Origin: Zerene cesonia
Taxonomy: Eukaryota > Arthropoda > Insecta > Lepidoptera > Pieridae
DNA length: 64,000 nucleotides
Direction: 5' to 3'
Assembly: GCF_012273895.1 (NCBI RefSeq)
Contig: NC_052122.1
Span: forward strand, 2,852,001 to 2,916,000
Below are positions 24,318-37,670 of this stretch, one piece after another. The first letter of the stretch is position 1; each line of letters begins with the position of its first letter. Position numbers and translations under genes: made by a program. The notes beneath the pieces are model-generated. The model ran no database searches, was not told where the DNA came from, and saw nothing but the letters and a program-made list of their open reading frames with translations.

Positions 24318-27300
24318 TTACTTCCTGCTCTTGAATAGCTCGTCGACCACTGACGGATCAGCGAGGGTGGAAGTGTCGCCAATATCGGCGTCACCCAAGG
24401 CGATTTTCCTCAATATCCTCCTCATTATCTTCCCAGACCTGGTTTTGGGCAGGCCTGGAGCGAAGTGAATGACATCCGGAGCGGCAAAGGCGCCGATTCT
24501 GCTGCGTACGTGTTTCTTCAGTGCGTCAGTTATAGAGGGGTCGTATTGGACGCCCTCGTTGAGGATCACGAAGCAATAGAGCGATTCTCCCTTTTGCGGG
24601 TGAGGCCGGGACACGACGGCGGCTTCGGAGACGTGAGAGTCTTCTGTGAGGACGCTTTCCACTTCGGCAGTGGACATGAGGTGACCCGACACGTTCAGCA
24701 TATCGTCGATGCGACCCGTCACCCAGATCAACCCGTCCTCATCACGTCGCGCACCTGCGTCATGGCAAATGGTGAGAAAACATCGTGCCAAAGCTCGAAA
24801 AATTTCTTATTAATCTTCGAATGACTATAAAACTAATTATTGAAAAAATATTATTCGTTTATAGTTACAGATATAAACATGGTGTCAACATAAAATTTAA
24901 GCATTTAATGACTTCTTTTTTTTATTAATTAAATGCAAACACATTGTATCGTACATACCGTCACCAGTACAATAGTACCCCGGGAACTTGGAGAAGTAGA
25001 CCTTCTGGTAGCGCTCATGGTCGCCAAAGAGAGTGCGCATGACTCCTGGCCAGGGTCGGGAGAACACCAGATAACCTTCACCCGGCCCTTCGATTACCTT
25101 GCCGTTCTCATCCAGGATACTTGGTGCAACACCGAAGAATGGGAACCCCTGAAGAAATTAAATCAAACATTAATCAATAAGGCTTTTTAAAAATCTCTTT
25201 CGAATTGAATTGCTTAATATTTGTGAGTCGTCGTCGTCGTCGTCGTCGTTGCGGCCTTTTAGGACGTCGACGTTTACATTTTTGAGTAGAAATAATAAAT
25301 TAAAGAAATCTAGATACATAGTCATACTTAGGTGCAACACATGTTATATTGCTTTCAATCCTTAAATATTACATTTATCAGTATGTGGCCAAATTAAAAA
25401 TTTCGCTCAACGATTAAAGGGACTTTATTTGTGACAGCCAAGTAACTTACAGCAGCACCAGGTTTCATAGGAGTGGCTCCAGGCAAGCTAGTGATGACGT
25501 GCCCACCGGTCTCGGTCTGCCAGAACGTATCCACGATGGAGCTTCGTCCACCGCCCACGAGGTTATAGTACCAATACCACGCTTCTGGGTTGATTGGCTC
25601 CCCAACACTGCCCAATACTCGCAGGGACTTCAAGTCGTGTCTGTGGATAATTCATTTCTATTGCTGGTGATTCATAATTTGGACTCCTTTCAGGAAATAA
25701 CATGCATTATGATATTGAGTCCGCTAGCTATCTTGTTCTTTATTATGTAACTCATAATTCGGAATGGAAAATAACATGCGTTAAATATTATGCCCTGCAG
25801 TCCTTGCCATCATATCGATAAAGTACATAGGTACATATTGATCAATAACGTATTCATTATTCCTCTTTCGTGTTCAGAGTTCAGCGTCATTAATTATTTT
25901 CATTGTTTGTGTGTTGTAATAACGACACAGAAGTACAAGCATAGTATTGTTTTTTAATATGTGTGTACTGAAGTTAGCACCCAAAATATCAAGTGTATTT
26001 TAACAGTCGGATTACTTTACTTGCTTAGGAATTATTTTCAAATACGATCGGGTCAGGTCAATGAGTATAGTAGGGTAGCTTATAATATTCACTGGGTGAC
26101 AGATAAGAGTATGTGGTCAATATGGCGTAGCTCGATTTTAACATAAAGCTTATTATTTAGCTCTTTTATACATTCAAGACTAAACTAACTCAAAATGATT
26201 ATCACCGATTATTTCAAGTCCACCATAAATTAAATTATGGGCCCGAAACTAGGATATCCTTATTGTATTATCACTTGGGTATGTAAGGAGTCAAATACTT
26301 AACTGATGGCGAGAGAAGTGATTCAAACAATCATAAATGTTTATTTATTTCTACTACATACCACTTTCAATATTCTCTCAAATACGCGTGGTTATCTATA
26401 AAAATATATCTTTAATGTATTCGAATTGTTTTAATATATTTTTTAATTTTAGTATTTCTATAGTTTAGGTATATGAACATCGATAAAAAAGCAACCGTTC
26501 TATTTATTTCAAAATCTACTGAAATTGAATTTAAGAACAACAGACGAAATAAAAGCATGGTACACAAAAACTGTTTCATAATATTACTTGATATTTCCTT
26601 AATATACGGCCCCTTCGCATTTTAAAATTTCAAAAATAACATTTTTCTAAGAAAACCTTGTACTTTGCTCATAAGAATACAACAATTTCTTTTTGTTACT
26701 TCAAAATGGAACAATTCTGTATCGAAATCAGGAATGTAGGTACAATATTATATTTATGGAATTGATTCAATAAGATACGAAATTTCAACTTCATACTTCA
26801 CTCTCGTAGAATAAGAAAGTATAATATGCATTTTAAATTAACACCGAAGTCCTAAATTCGTTTATATTTATCTTCTTCTACTTTTTAGCTTAAGCTTAAC
26901 ATTTCACGACTCTAATAAAAAAATGTCATTCTGCCGTAATTCCATATTAACAAATCTTTTTTCTTGAGTGGGCAATGTTTTTTTGGAAAGGTCCAAATGA
27001 ACTCCACGGTGTTCCGTCGAGCCGCTGTGAAGAGCCACGGGCGCTGTTTGAAAGTCGTCCGCGACCCCTCTTGGCACACCTTAGCATTGCGTCCCCTTAG
27101 CAATTCCTAGTATTGTGTGAAGTTCCGCATCGGGCGTGACGTATTGACGTATTACATCGATCGATTTTATTTACGTACAAGGTCAAATTTTTATAAATAA
27201 TATTGTGCCTTACTTAGTAACGTAGTCCTCTCCGAACTTCATAAGCGACCTGATCGCAGTAGGTGCTGTGTACATCTGGGTCACCTTATATTTCTCCACC

Positions 27301-30300
27301 ACCTCCCAGTAACGATCCTTGTCCGGGTAGAATGGGGTGCCTTCGAACTACAAAATAAATGCACATATGGTAAAATCCTTGATAATAGACGTATGAGGAG
27401 TTGAAGAAGTGAGGGTCTTATTAAAATTATAATATTAGTCACGACAACAGATAATAGGATTTTGTAAAAAAAAATTTACTTATCCAATTTTAATTCCTTA
27501 CAAAAAACAATGCTTGGAGAAAAATTGAAAAATCATTATTAATTTAATTTAAATTGTAATTTATTTGATCGCCTGACAGTAACATATTTTTTTTACATCG
27601 TTTTAAAAGATTTCTACTTGGCTTACTCTCTCACTAGGAAATAAGTAAGGAGCTCATTAAAAACTATTATTTACTTAAATTATTATAGAATTTTCAAATT
27701 ATTTGATTGCATTATGAATTTACAAAATTATCCTACTTATATAATATCGTATAAAATAGCAAGATACAGTTTCGCGTAAAGATTAAAGTAAGAGCGTTTA
27801 AGACATGCTCTAAGTAACATGCTTCTCGAAATATCTAACTAAAGAGAAAGGAATTTCACCACACAAAAATGTACAGTACAAGTACAACCTCAGTTTGGAA
27901 TTACTCTAGTTTGATAACGGTTATTTAAAATCGCACCGTTCCAGACAACAACATTTATATTTAAATAATCTAAGACACAATACATTTATTATTTTTTTAT
28001 TTATTTATTACAGGCCAAATTAAGGAAACCTCGTTTCTCAACATGTCTGTTATCTAGATGGTAGGTTTTATTTTTATTACGTATTACAGTGCTTTATTCG
28101 CTATTAAGACAGCAATCATTTCCGGAGTATAATTAGAATTTCCACTAAAGGAATTTATAAGATTTTTATATTAAACAAAATTAAGATGAGGAGATAATTA
28201 CATGACGAAGGTCTTTAAAAAAAATTAAGTTTTATTACATCCCAAGCGTTGAACAATCTTTAATTGTGACTTAACTAACAAAAGGGTGAACACAATGATG
28301 AAGAGATTTTTGTGTTTCGAGCACATCATATTATTTTGAAAAACTTAGAACAATAAACTTTCTTCCACCGTTAAAAGTTAGTGAATTAAAAGTATAGACA
28401 CATTATGGGATCTTTTTTTGTATCATGATATCTACCATCTCTCTTCTAGGCCTCCCCTAAAGCGATTATCGGTTTAATACATAATTAGAATGGTGAAAAC
28501 GATTAACTTTGTTATTGAATTTACTCTCATTCTCTTTGAATCTATGTATTCGTTATTGTACAGTTATGAGTAGGTTGCTACATATGTAAAGTCATTGGAA
28601 AATCTCTTCTACTGGCTATGTCAGTTATCTAACAATAAATTCAAGTACCTACATTCATATTACTGATAAGGATCGATCGTATGTAGTTGTGAGACATGAT
28701 TTTAGGTCTGAACTTGTCTACAGCGAATGTCTTTAGTTCTGAAGAAATTTTAAGATATTGATGGTTATTTAGCTTTATTCCTATAAATTGAAGAGCGTAG
28801 CGAATTGTAAATTTAATTAAAATAATACTGTTAACGATTTGACTGGGTACATTCCGCGTGAATAGTTGAGATAACGAGTTACTGCGAAGTGGAATTAAAA
28901 TTTACGGAAATAGGAATGTTTCTTACACAAATACCGAAATTATAATAAAAATTACAAATCAAAGATTTTTAAAAGCGAAAGGATGCTGTATGAAGTGACA
29001 AAGATCTGCCAATTAATTAAGTTATCAATATTTAATCGATAAGGATTATCGCAATATATTTCAAAGGTTAAAAACCAAAGTGTTAAGCATTTGCGTGCCC
29101 TTTGTAGGTTATGAGACATAGGCATTAATTACCTACACATATGTATGATGGGTCAATGCTTGACGATCTGACGTGATTAGATATAATACATAAGTCTGTA
29201 TACGTTTCCTATCAGGATATAGTGGGACAGAAATCGTAATTTATCATATAAAATTTAAAAGCATGACTTGATTCTTATTTTTCTTTCTTATTACTTCCCT
29301 TCGCGATCCTAGGTGCCCTTCAATATAAATCATGCACGATTTTATAACTTTTATCATAACTTGTTTAGCCCACTGGATAGGTATGTGTAATCGAACCTAT
29401 ATGAAAAATATAAAGTGAAATTTGTCGGTACCTTTTCACGTGTGTAATCTCGTTCGCAGTCTGACTTCAACTCCTGCTAAAATTTATAACCTAATGTATT
29501 TTATGAAAGGCAATTTACTCACCATAACAGAGGTCGCACAATTAGCCAGGGGCGCATAGACAACATAAGTGTGTCCAGTGATCCAGCCGACATCGGCGGT
29601 GCAGAAATAGATGTCGCTTTCACGGTAGTCGAAAACGTATCGGAACGTCATCGCCGCGTACAACAAGTATCCCCCAGTGGTATGCAACACTCCCTTTGGT
29701 TTGCCCGTGGATCCGCTAGCAGAGATAATTAGTTATATGCAAGGGTATAGATATAGATATACATAGTAAATTCGTTATATAGTAAGGTAAGATGGTTACT
29801 GCAATTGCTATACATATATAAAGTAACTGTGATAGTTGATAATCTTCTTTGATAGTCTAGTATTTTCTTGTGTTTGATTTTACGCGAGTATTATAACATT
29901 TAGAAATTAAAAACTTTTAAACGGATTTTAAACGCGATTTATTCATTATATTATTAACCCGACGTTTCGAACACTTTAAAGCGAGCGTGGTCACGAGAAG
30001 ACGATGTGATAGTCTAATTCAATATACGAGCATAATTTTAATTAAGAACTTTTCAACTTTATACAATCTATATACGAGTATAATATATGCAATAAAGATT
30101 ATATAAAAATGCCAAGCGAGTAATGACGCTTACAATGTCTTATTTGCATTACATATATATTTAATTAAGGCAAATCAGCATAAGCAAGTAACCCAAAAGA
30201 GAAAACTTCGAAACTTTCATGCGTGAGTTTAGGCTCGAACGGCGAATTACATTTTTAAATATTTACTTAACTTATCGGCTCTACTACCCACAAAATTCAA

Positions 30301-33300
30301 CATTGTATCGCCGTGTATACTTGTATATATATTCATAGACAATTCACACATATGAAATCAACAGGCAAATTATTGACTGGCGTGATTAGTGTACTAAGCA
30401 TCCTTATGAAGATACTTTAGTTCCAATTTAAAGATAGTTATTACTAGGAACCATGACACTATTCTTATAAAAATACCTATAAAGATGCCGTCTGAAATCT
30501 CTACGGAACCTTTCTTATAAAATTTTAAGTTTACGGGAATCAAATTCAACCTAAATAAGAATGAATCCTACAAACCTAGTATACAGCATAAAGAGGGGAT
30601 CCTCTGACCCCATCCACTCCGGAGGGCAGACATCAGACTCGTCTTCGATGAGGTCATGCCACCACACATCGACGTCATCGTTCCAGTTATACTGAAATAT
30701 TGTTCCAGATTCAAATACAAGTTTAGTTTAGGATACTTATCTCTAAATTATCTTTTTTATATAGTTAAATGCATTGCAGTGTTTGTGTAAGCCTGTTTGT
30801 TGGCCGGCGTGTATGGTCAGACAAAATTGTTTGAACTCTTATTGTCTGTCTTGGTAGTTAACTTAGTATAATGATTATTTTCGAAGGTATTTTAAGAGGA
30901 ATATCAAACTAACCAGGCTTCGAATGTCGTCGAGTTTACCGCACGGCGTGGCCTTGGCCAGGTGCGAAACTACCACGCACATTTCCACTTTGTGGTTATG
31001 TTTGGTTTTAGCTTTCTCCAGCGCTTCGTCACACGTCTTCTTCAAGACTAGCAGTTTCTCCCCGCGCCACCCGCCGTCCGCAGTCACGAGCACCTTGGCC
31101 TTGCAATCCGACATGCGCTCAGCTAGCGAGTCCGAAGAAAAACCTGCGAACTGCATTAAGATAATACTTATGATATGTTATAAGATTCTTTAGACAAAGT
31201 ACTTACTGGGTGTATTATTTCGCTTGGGACAACAGACCTCGCTTATCTTAAAAGAAAGATTTTCTTGAAACTTCCGTGTTCCCATAGAACTAAGGTCTAT
31301 TTTTAGGTAGTAATTTTACTTATTCAGTCTATGCAAATAATGAATATAAAATTCATTAAAATTTCTAAACACATTTTGGAAAAGTTGGTATGGATGTAGA
31401 TTTTCCAGTAGCACCAATAGAATATTTGCTTCCTATATTTACCTAAACGTCATTGTGTAAAGGGCACTTCGAGAAACAATTACAAACACTTTACGAATGT
31501 AAATAACCATAAGAATTGTGTAACTATGGTTATATTTTCGTCACCGCGTATTTCTCAGTATGTGTTCTAAATTCTATACAGATTAGGTGTTTCCTACGAC
31601 TGCATATTATAAAGATAACAGTATTGAAGTAAGCGAGATGCGAGTTTGATAATAACTATACTAATCAGCATGTTTATATCTTGTTACCAGTTTATTCATG
31701 ACTCATGAGATGAGAGTACCTACTGTTAAAATCAGTCATTACGAACGGTTGGATCGGAGTCAATGACCACGAAGTAAATTAGGAAGTACATCTAGATGCA
31801 CTGTGTATGAAGTTTTTGTTTTTCAATAAAAGTTCTTATATTCATAGAGATTACATCGGAAACGTTGATCGAGGAAGTAATATGACAACTAAATATGTAC
31901 GTAACCGGAATAACGGCGAATTGATAAAGGGTATTAGCAATTTATTATAAAATAGGCATAAATTGAGCGACATTTTACCTCCTTGTATAGATATATTCGA
32001 TTCATATTTAAATTTACCACGTTTAAGAGCTTTTGATGACGTTTATCAGACATAATAACGGAAGGGAATACTTCCATACCACTACAGAGTGTATAGCGCC
32101 GATCCTTGCGCAGGCCAGCATGCACACGACGGTCTCCAAGATCATGGGCATATAGATCGCGACCCTGTCGCCCTTGTGCACGCCCCTCGTCCGCAAGCCA
32201 TTCGCGAACTGGCACACGAGGTCTTTCAGCTTCTTGTACGTGATGCGGCTGTAGTCATCTGGGTGGTTTCCCTCCCTAGAATATTGGCTCACATAAGATA
32301 CAAAGCCATTGATATAGAAGAATGGTTTTTGTATAGATATGTATCTTTTCTTCTTTAATTAATGACCATTTCTTGTCGCTTCAGCACAACCAATGTCTCA
32401 TGAATTGAAATGAAAAATCGAAGATACGTTTATAAAACGTAAGTACCTGTTTTTTTTATTTATGTATACCTTTCTTCATTAAAACGAATAGATTTTGCGA
32501 ATGCTAAATTATTCTCTTCGGTTAATACAACATCTGATTGTGGTCTGACCCAGGGATCTATTTTAGTTAAGTGACATTGTTGCGTGTTGGTATATCTAAT
32601 AAAACTACTGTGATGATGTTTTCAGAATTACTAACGCTTCAAAAGAAAAAGAAGATATTACCTCCAGACCTGAAACATATTTTTTTATGAATCTTAGAGC
32701 CTACCGACCTATCTACAAACAAAAACATATGATCACGTGTTCCCTCTCCTGTGTTTTGAATTGTTGTCTGCATTCAGTTAGACAGCCTACAAGTGACGAT
32801 ATAATGCTAAATGTTATAATTTGCTAAAAAGCTGTTGGGTCGCCTGACGATAGGCGCTATCACCGCCTACTCGCCGCTACTATTTCAAGCCGATCTGTGG
32901 GGGTGTGGTAACATCCCCGGTGCGAGCTGGCCCAATTTGGTAACAGATCTCTTAGTGGTTCAAATGGCCCATCACATTTCTAATATTTAATTATAATAAT
33001 AATATCTTTATTATCAGGTATTCATATTACAACGATCGATTAAGATTTTATACAGAAATATAATGATAAATCAAATGCACTTGACATTGTGTGCGGAATT
33101 GTGTAATTAACTTCAAAAGTTCCGGTCGTAGTGTTGAAGGAAACTTAAAAGTGTGAATTAGTTGATTTTAAAATTATTAGGTTATTTTATAACGCTATTA
33201 TATAAATTAACATAGTTACTATGTTTAATAAACAAATAACAAAAGTTTAAAAGAAAAGAAAATATTTGGTTGCATTCATTTCATTTCAATATGAAAAATA

Positions 33301-36281
33301 CGACCTATTAGTGAGTTTCTTTTTTTTAATATGTTACTGTTGAAAGTTCATCGAAGTAATATTAAGATAAAACTATGAAATATCCATGTATGTTATATTT
33401 CATACCTATATTCTATTCATATACTTAATCATATTATTCAATAACTAGCAATATTATTATCGCAATTACTTATAGTTTTATCAACATCAAGTTGAAGTTT
33501 TTGTGTCAAGGGAAACAAACTGTCTTGTATTAACTTTTACCCAAGGTACAGGCCATTAGAACAGTTACCATTACGTACAATCGTGTTGGTATTGACCTTA
33601 TGAATTGCTCATTTTTTAATTTTAAGTCAAGCTATCACTCATACTGAAACATTTTTTTGTTTAATTAGATTTCTTTTAGATGTTATTTTGAATCGTCATA
33701 ATATAGATTAATATTTGGCATTAACGGGCATCAGTACGCGTTATATAAAAAAATTTAATGCATAATTTTTCGGTAATAATCTTTTATCTAATATAACCTT
33801 TTTATGTGTTATCCTTAAATTATGAAATGGGCTGCAATATGTTTATAATAAACAACTATACAGAAACAGGAGCTCGTCTCCATCAACACCCTGCACCTGA
33901 CGGACGTTTGAGAAAAGTAAATTCTCGGTACAATAGACACATGCATTATTGTTATTATTTATCATTATTAACGACAAAATAAAACGTTAATTTGCAACCA
34001 ATAGTTGTTGTAAGAATCCTTGAATGAAAAATGAGGTGAGCAAGCGTTGGTAAACCAATAAAATAAATAAATAAGTTTGAAACAAAAATAACTTTAAAAT
34101 TTTATTGCACTCACGAACGCTGTAGATGTAACTGCGCTACTTCCACAACCGTGACTATTTAAACAAGATAGGTTTTTTTCAGTAAGGACACAGTGATAAC
34201 AAAACCTTTAAAATCATGTAAAATTTTGTAAAATTAAATTCGAATGAAATTCTTCGCAAACTTTTCAGTGCGTAGTAGCTGTTACCGTATGAAATTGTAA
34301 TTAATACCATAACTATTCTATACTATATATCATCGACTCAGTCCAATGAACTCTAACATATTACCAATTGGTTCACAACAGGTAAATAATAATAATTTAT
34401 TATAAATAATTAATTAGTATTGGTTCGGTACCTACTCCACTAATATGTTTACATATAAATAGTATTATCAGCATGAAAAATTAATGAGACGTAATATGTA
34501 CCTAGTTAGGTATATATTCTTTTATAAGTAGATAGTATCAGAGGAAACGAGTCGATATTGCAGGACATTAACTAGAACAATCATTCTAAACATACACAAT
34601 CACAAATTGATTAAACTGTCATAAAATTAGTTAAAAAGGGACAGACCTATATTATTTTTTAAGCAATACTGGTGGCTTCATAAGGGCCGAGTGAAAAAAA
34701 TTAGAAGGGCAAATGTATTTAAAAAAGAAGGAGGTTAATTTAACTTTCTGCTGGGTGAATCGATTTTTATGATTCTTCATTTATTTGAATGCCAGTGTCT
34801 GCTGTGTTTCTCCATTTAAATTTGGTTTAGTTCTGACAGTTTGAAGTCGGTTTGTTAAAAAATAAATTATTTAACAAATTGCAACTAATGAAGACTAAAG
34901 AACGTAACCCCGAACAGTGGCCTTAAATTATAAAGCCTCTTGGCAGTTTCCCAAAAGTGTTTAGTTACGTAACTATAGCACCTAAATCCGTCTTACGTAA
35001 AGTTCTGCGACATAATATGCAGGGAATTGATTTTTCTCTTAAAAACTGTCGTCTGTCCATAACCTACACGATAAAACTGCAATCTAATTTTTATTTCTTT
35101 TTCAGTTTGACGAGTCGTTTCAGTTATTGAACACGTGTTTAGTTTAGTTTTTACTAAGTAAATTAAAAAATAGAGATATATCTATATATTTAAAAAGTTA
35201 TGACGAACAACGTAGCTAAAAGTAATTAGGGTTTATTTCATTTGAACTTGAAAATTCAAACCATTATAGCATTGTATTTAATTGCAGCAATAGAAAGTAG
35301 CTGAGTAATGAAAAAAATAATTTTACTTAGTTTTGTAATTATATACCACGGCATATCATTGTACAAATTCATATTATCTTGCAAGGTGGTCTCATAAAGT
35401 CGATTGTTTAAGGAACAATTGAACATTTTAACAAATTCATTTGTGAAAGATACTTTGCTCTTTGTAATGTTTGTATCGATATAAGTTCACGCATGTCAAG
35501 TACCTACACACAATTAATATTAATTAAATGAGAACAGAATTAAACACGCACGATTATCGTGACCTTTTCTATTCATAAGATTTTAGGATTTTTTAAACAT
35601 TATCCTGACTTCGGCTAGGTGTTTTTTATATTTTACACGCAACAAAGTACCTAATTAATTAAATTTACAACACCCCAAGATTTATGTTTGTACTTAATAA
35701 AATAAAAGGTTGTCCTTGTTTCATGTCCAATAAAGTAACAAAATAATAGGTAGAAAAGAGAAAAAAAAAAAAATATGTTAGTGAGCAAAAAAATATGAAT
35801 TCGCTAAAAGCAAAATGGTAACAATGTTAAAGGAAAAGTATAAATTTGTTTGCATTACATAAGCGTTGGTAACAGGAAAGTCAATATATTTGCGGAAAAT
35901 CAATAAGTCGCGCGCCGACTCAGTGCACCACATTCGCTCAGCTGTCTATTGATTCTTCAATGGCAAAAAAACAACTCACCAATAATAGGCGATTTTGTCC
36001 CCAAAGCCCTTTTCCACGTTTCTGTCCAGCAGGTTCACGGAGATGTTGGTCACCGCTCCTTCCAGCCATTTAACGAAAATGTCGCCTTTAGTGATATCGA
36101 AATTATACGAGACGAATTTACCGGGCTGGTGCGGCGTCTGCCAATGGAATTCTTTGGCTATTTCTGACCAGAACTCCTCTGGGTTGTCGATTGATTTTTT
36201 GTACATCTCCTTATATTTGTCGAACGATGGTATCCGTGACTTTTCGACTACGTGAGCCGAAGGTTGGTAAACGCGCGACAT
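24318..36281 (-). CDS. AcCoAS: Acetyl-CoA synthetase (ADP-independent, AMP-forming)
   Basis: Nine exons on the minus strand, 36281-35980, 32275-32080, 31150-30914, 30691-30576, 29715-29523, 27347-27214, 25640-25451, 25148-24959 and 24754-24318, encode 664 residues. This matches cytosolic/nuclear ACSS2-type enzymes of about 670-700. The enzyme makes acetyl-CoA from acetate, CoA and ATP through an acetyl-AMP intermediate. Adenylate-forming motifs are intact: YTSGSTGKPKG (282-292), DTFWQTETGGH (430-440), GRIDDMLNVSGH from residue 533, and PKTRSGK with the catalytic lysine near 628. There is no mitochondrial targeting sequence, and the protein starts MSRVYQPSAHVV. Introns are long, the first about 3.7 kb. 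Some donors are GTTTGT or GTTAGT. A CpG-rich promoter with an NRF1-type site lies upstream. Confidence 0.96.
25227..25249 (+). repeat. GTC microsatellite
   Basis: About seven to eight GTC units in an acetyl-CoA synthetase intron. Confidence 0.9.
25641..27213. other. Intron of acetyl-CoA synthetase
   Basis: AT-rich intron between the exons at 27347-27214 and 25640-25451. At 27005-27050 it holds a fragment (GTTCCGTCGAGCCGCT) that also occurs at 10151 in the tail part of the ANKRD gene, so it is probably part of a dispersed repeat. Nothing else was recognised. Confidence 0.5.
27348..29522. other. Intron of acetyl-CoA synthetase
   Basis: About 2.2 kb of AT-rich sequence. I see no exon, element or structured repeat in it. 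Confidence 0.5.
32276..35979. other. First intron of acetyl-CoA synthetase
   Basis: About 3.7 kb, mostly unique AT-rich sequence, with one SINE-like fragment at 32831-32960. No alternative first coding exon was recognised. Confidence 0.5.
32831..32960 (+). mobile_element. SINE-like element fragment, copy 2 of the 3840 family
   Basis: Shares TCGCCTGA, a CACCGCC block, GGGGGTGTGGTA and CCCCGGTGCGAGCTGGCCCAA with the copies at 3840-4275 and 51413-51747. The middle, including the hairpin, is deleted. It lies antisense in the first acetyl-CoA synthetase intron. Confidence 0.6.
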
Positions 36282-36500
36282 TGCGGCTGGCTGGTGTATC
36301 GCGCGGTGACTGATACTGGTGGTGATCTCACGGCGCCTTCGCGGTTACTGAATGAAGTCGTCCGCTTGACGTTAGGTTAGGCCGTCTATGCAAAAACGGT
36401 GACTGCGTATAGAATGACGCACGCATGTACCGCGCGTGCGCGTGAAATAACTGCTACGAATTCTGCCGCGGTAAGATCATGACGAACCTTGAGCACCGAT
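36282..36500 (-). promoter_or_regulatory. CpG-rich promoter of acetyl-CoA synthetase
   Basis: Immediately upstream of the ATG. It is much richer in CpG than the flanking AT-rich DNA, with CGGCGCCTTCGCGG and a GC-rich palindromic site at 36431. The transcription start was not located. Confidence 0.55.
36431..36442 (-). promoter_or_regulatory. NRF1/Erect-wing type binding site
   Basis: On the minus strand it reads CGCGCACGCGCG, a full match to the consensus YGCGCAYGCGCR of NRF1 and its insect homologue Erect wing. It lies about 150 bases upstream of the acetyl-CoA synthetase start codon. Function is inferred. Confidence 0.5.
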
Positions 36501-36845
36501 CTCATAACCACTGCTTTGCTTCTAACCGGCGTTGCCCGACCATAACTTTTTATTTTACTATGCTATCTGGGTACAAAAAAAAACCAGTATACGGCCGTAT
36601 ACCTACCGTTTAAAATACGAGTATTTGCAAAGACTGTTTGTTCTTTGTATTCTTAATTCAAGTTATATATCATGCGCAAACCTGAGTATAACGTCGCATA
36701 CCTTTAAAATAAGGTTTACATATCTTAAACACATTCTTACATCAGATTAATTATATTAGAGCCTAAAATTTGAGCACAGTGAGATATCAAAGTGAGGTTA
36801 CTGTCTTCCTCCCATGACAACGATGCGAATGTGCACAATATATGT

Positions 36846-36956
36846 GCTTTATTACGTTTTCACGCAAAATCTGCTAGACCGATTTCGACTATTCGAAAGC
36901 TGCAACTTCATTGAGTGGCATAGGCTATGTGTTATGTACCAAGAGCGAACAGCTAG
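36846..36956 (+). mobile_element. Helitron-like fragment
   Basis: Contains TTCACGCAAAATCTGC, an ACCGATTTCG block and a CATAGGCTATGTG block, and ends AACAGCTAG before T. The order is the same as in the intact copies at 54208 and 45906; the left end is missing. Confidence 0.5.
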
Positions 36957-37568
36957 TCAAGCAAGCACAATCACAAGGTAGATAGTTTAATCTTCCTAAC
37001 TAGACGATTTGAGTAACCTCCCCCTTTTTGCAGTCGGTTAAACCAAATTACGAATAGAAATAATAAAGATGGAATGTATCATATAGATGTTCTTTCTATA
37101 TTATTATATTATATTCTATATTCCATCAAACAGTTTGCTTAAATAAATAAAAATTTAAAATGGGATGTGGCACAAACTCAAATAATCCGGAAGCCCGCAC
37201 ATAGGTCTTGAAAAAAAAAACCACCACAAGTATACATAGGTTTGATTTATTTCTTCATAATTTTATATTCCTATACTTACATCTAAAACGTTTATTTGGA
37301 ATCGTTCAATGTTACGCGGTTGCCTTTAATATAAACACGAGATCCGCGTCCAACAACCAAACAGTAACATTCATATACTATGTACAATAGTACAAATAAG
37401 CTACAATTGACATAACATTCTAACAAGCAGTTGTGCTGCATCTGTCATACGCAAAATGCACACCACGTAAAAACAATAAATATGTATACCATTGTATTGC
37501 ACTGGTAGACTTTCCCCGACTGACTTGCGGGATAATATCTTAACTTCTATATTATATATAATATCAAT

Positions 37569-37670
37569 CTGAAGAGTTTGTGTTGGTACGCGCTGATCTG
37601 AGGAACTACTGGACCGATTTCAAAGATCCTGTCACAGCTCGATATGTATGTAGGTGATACCAAGCCAGGC
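37569..37670 (+). mobile_element. Helitron-like fragment (left half)
   Basis: CTGAAGAGTTTGTG is followed by CTGAGGAACTACTGGACCGA, the left half of the family seen at 48515-48674. The right end was not found. Confidence 0.45.

Noticed and set aside
24465..24824. 119-residue plus-strand open frame
   Set aside because: It is antisense to the last acetyl-CoA synthetase exon, which contains essential motifs on the minus strand.
29935..30005. ACCCGACGTTTCGAACACTT block in an acetyl-CoA synthetase intron
   Set aside because: It looks like a fragment of a common arthropod repeat, but I could define neither its ends nor its family, so it is not listed as a feature.
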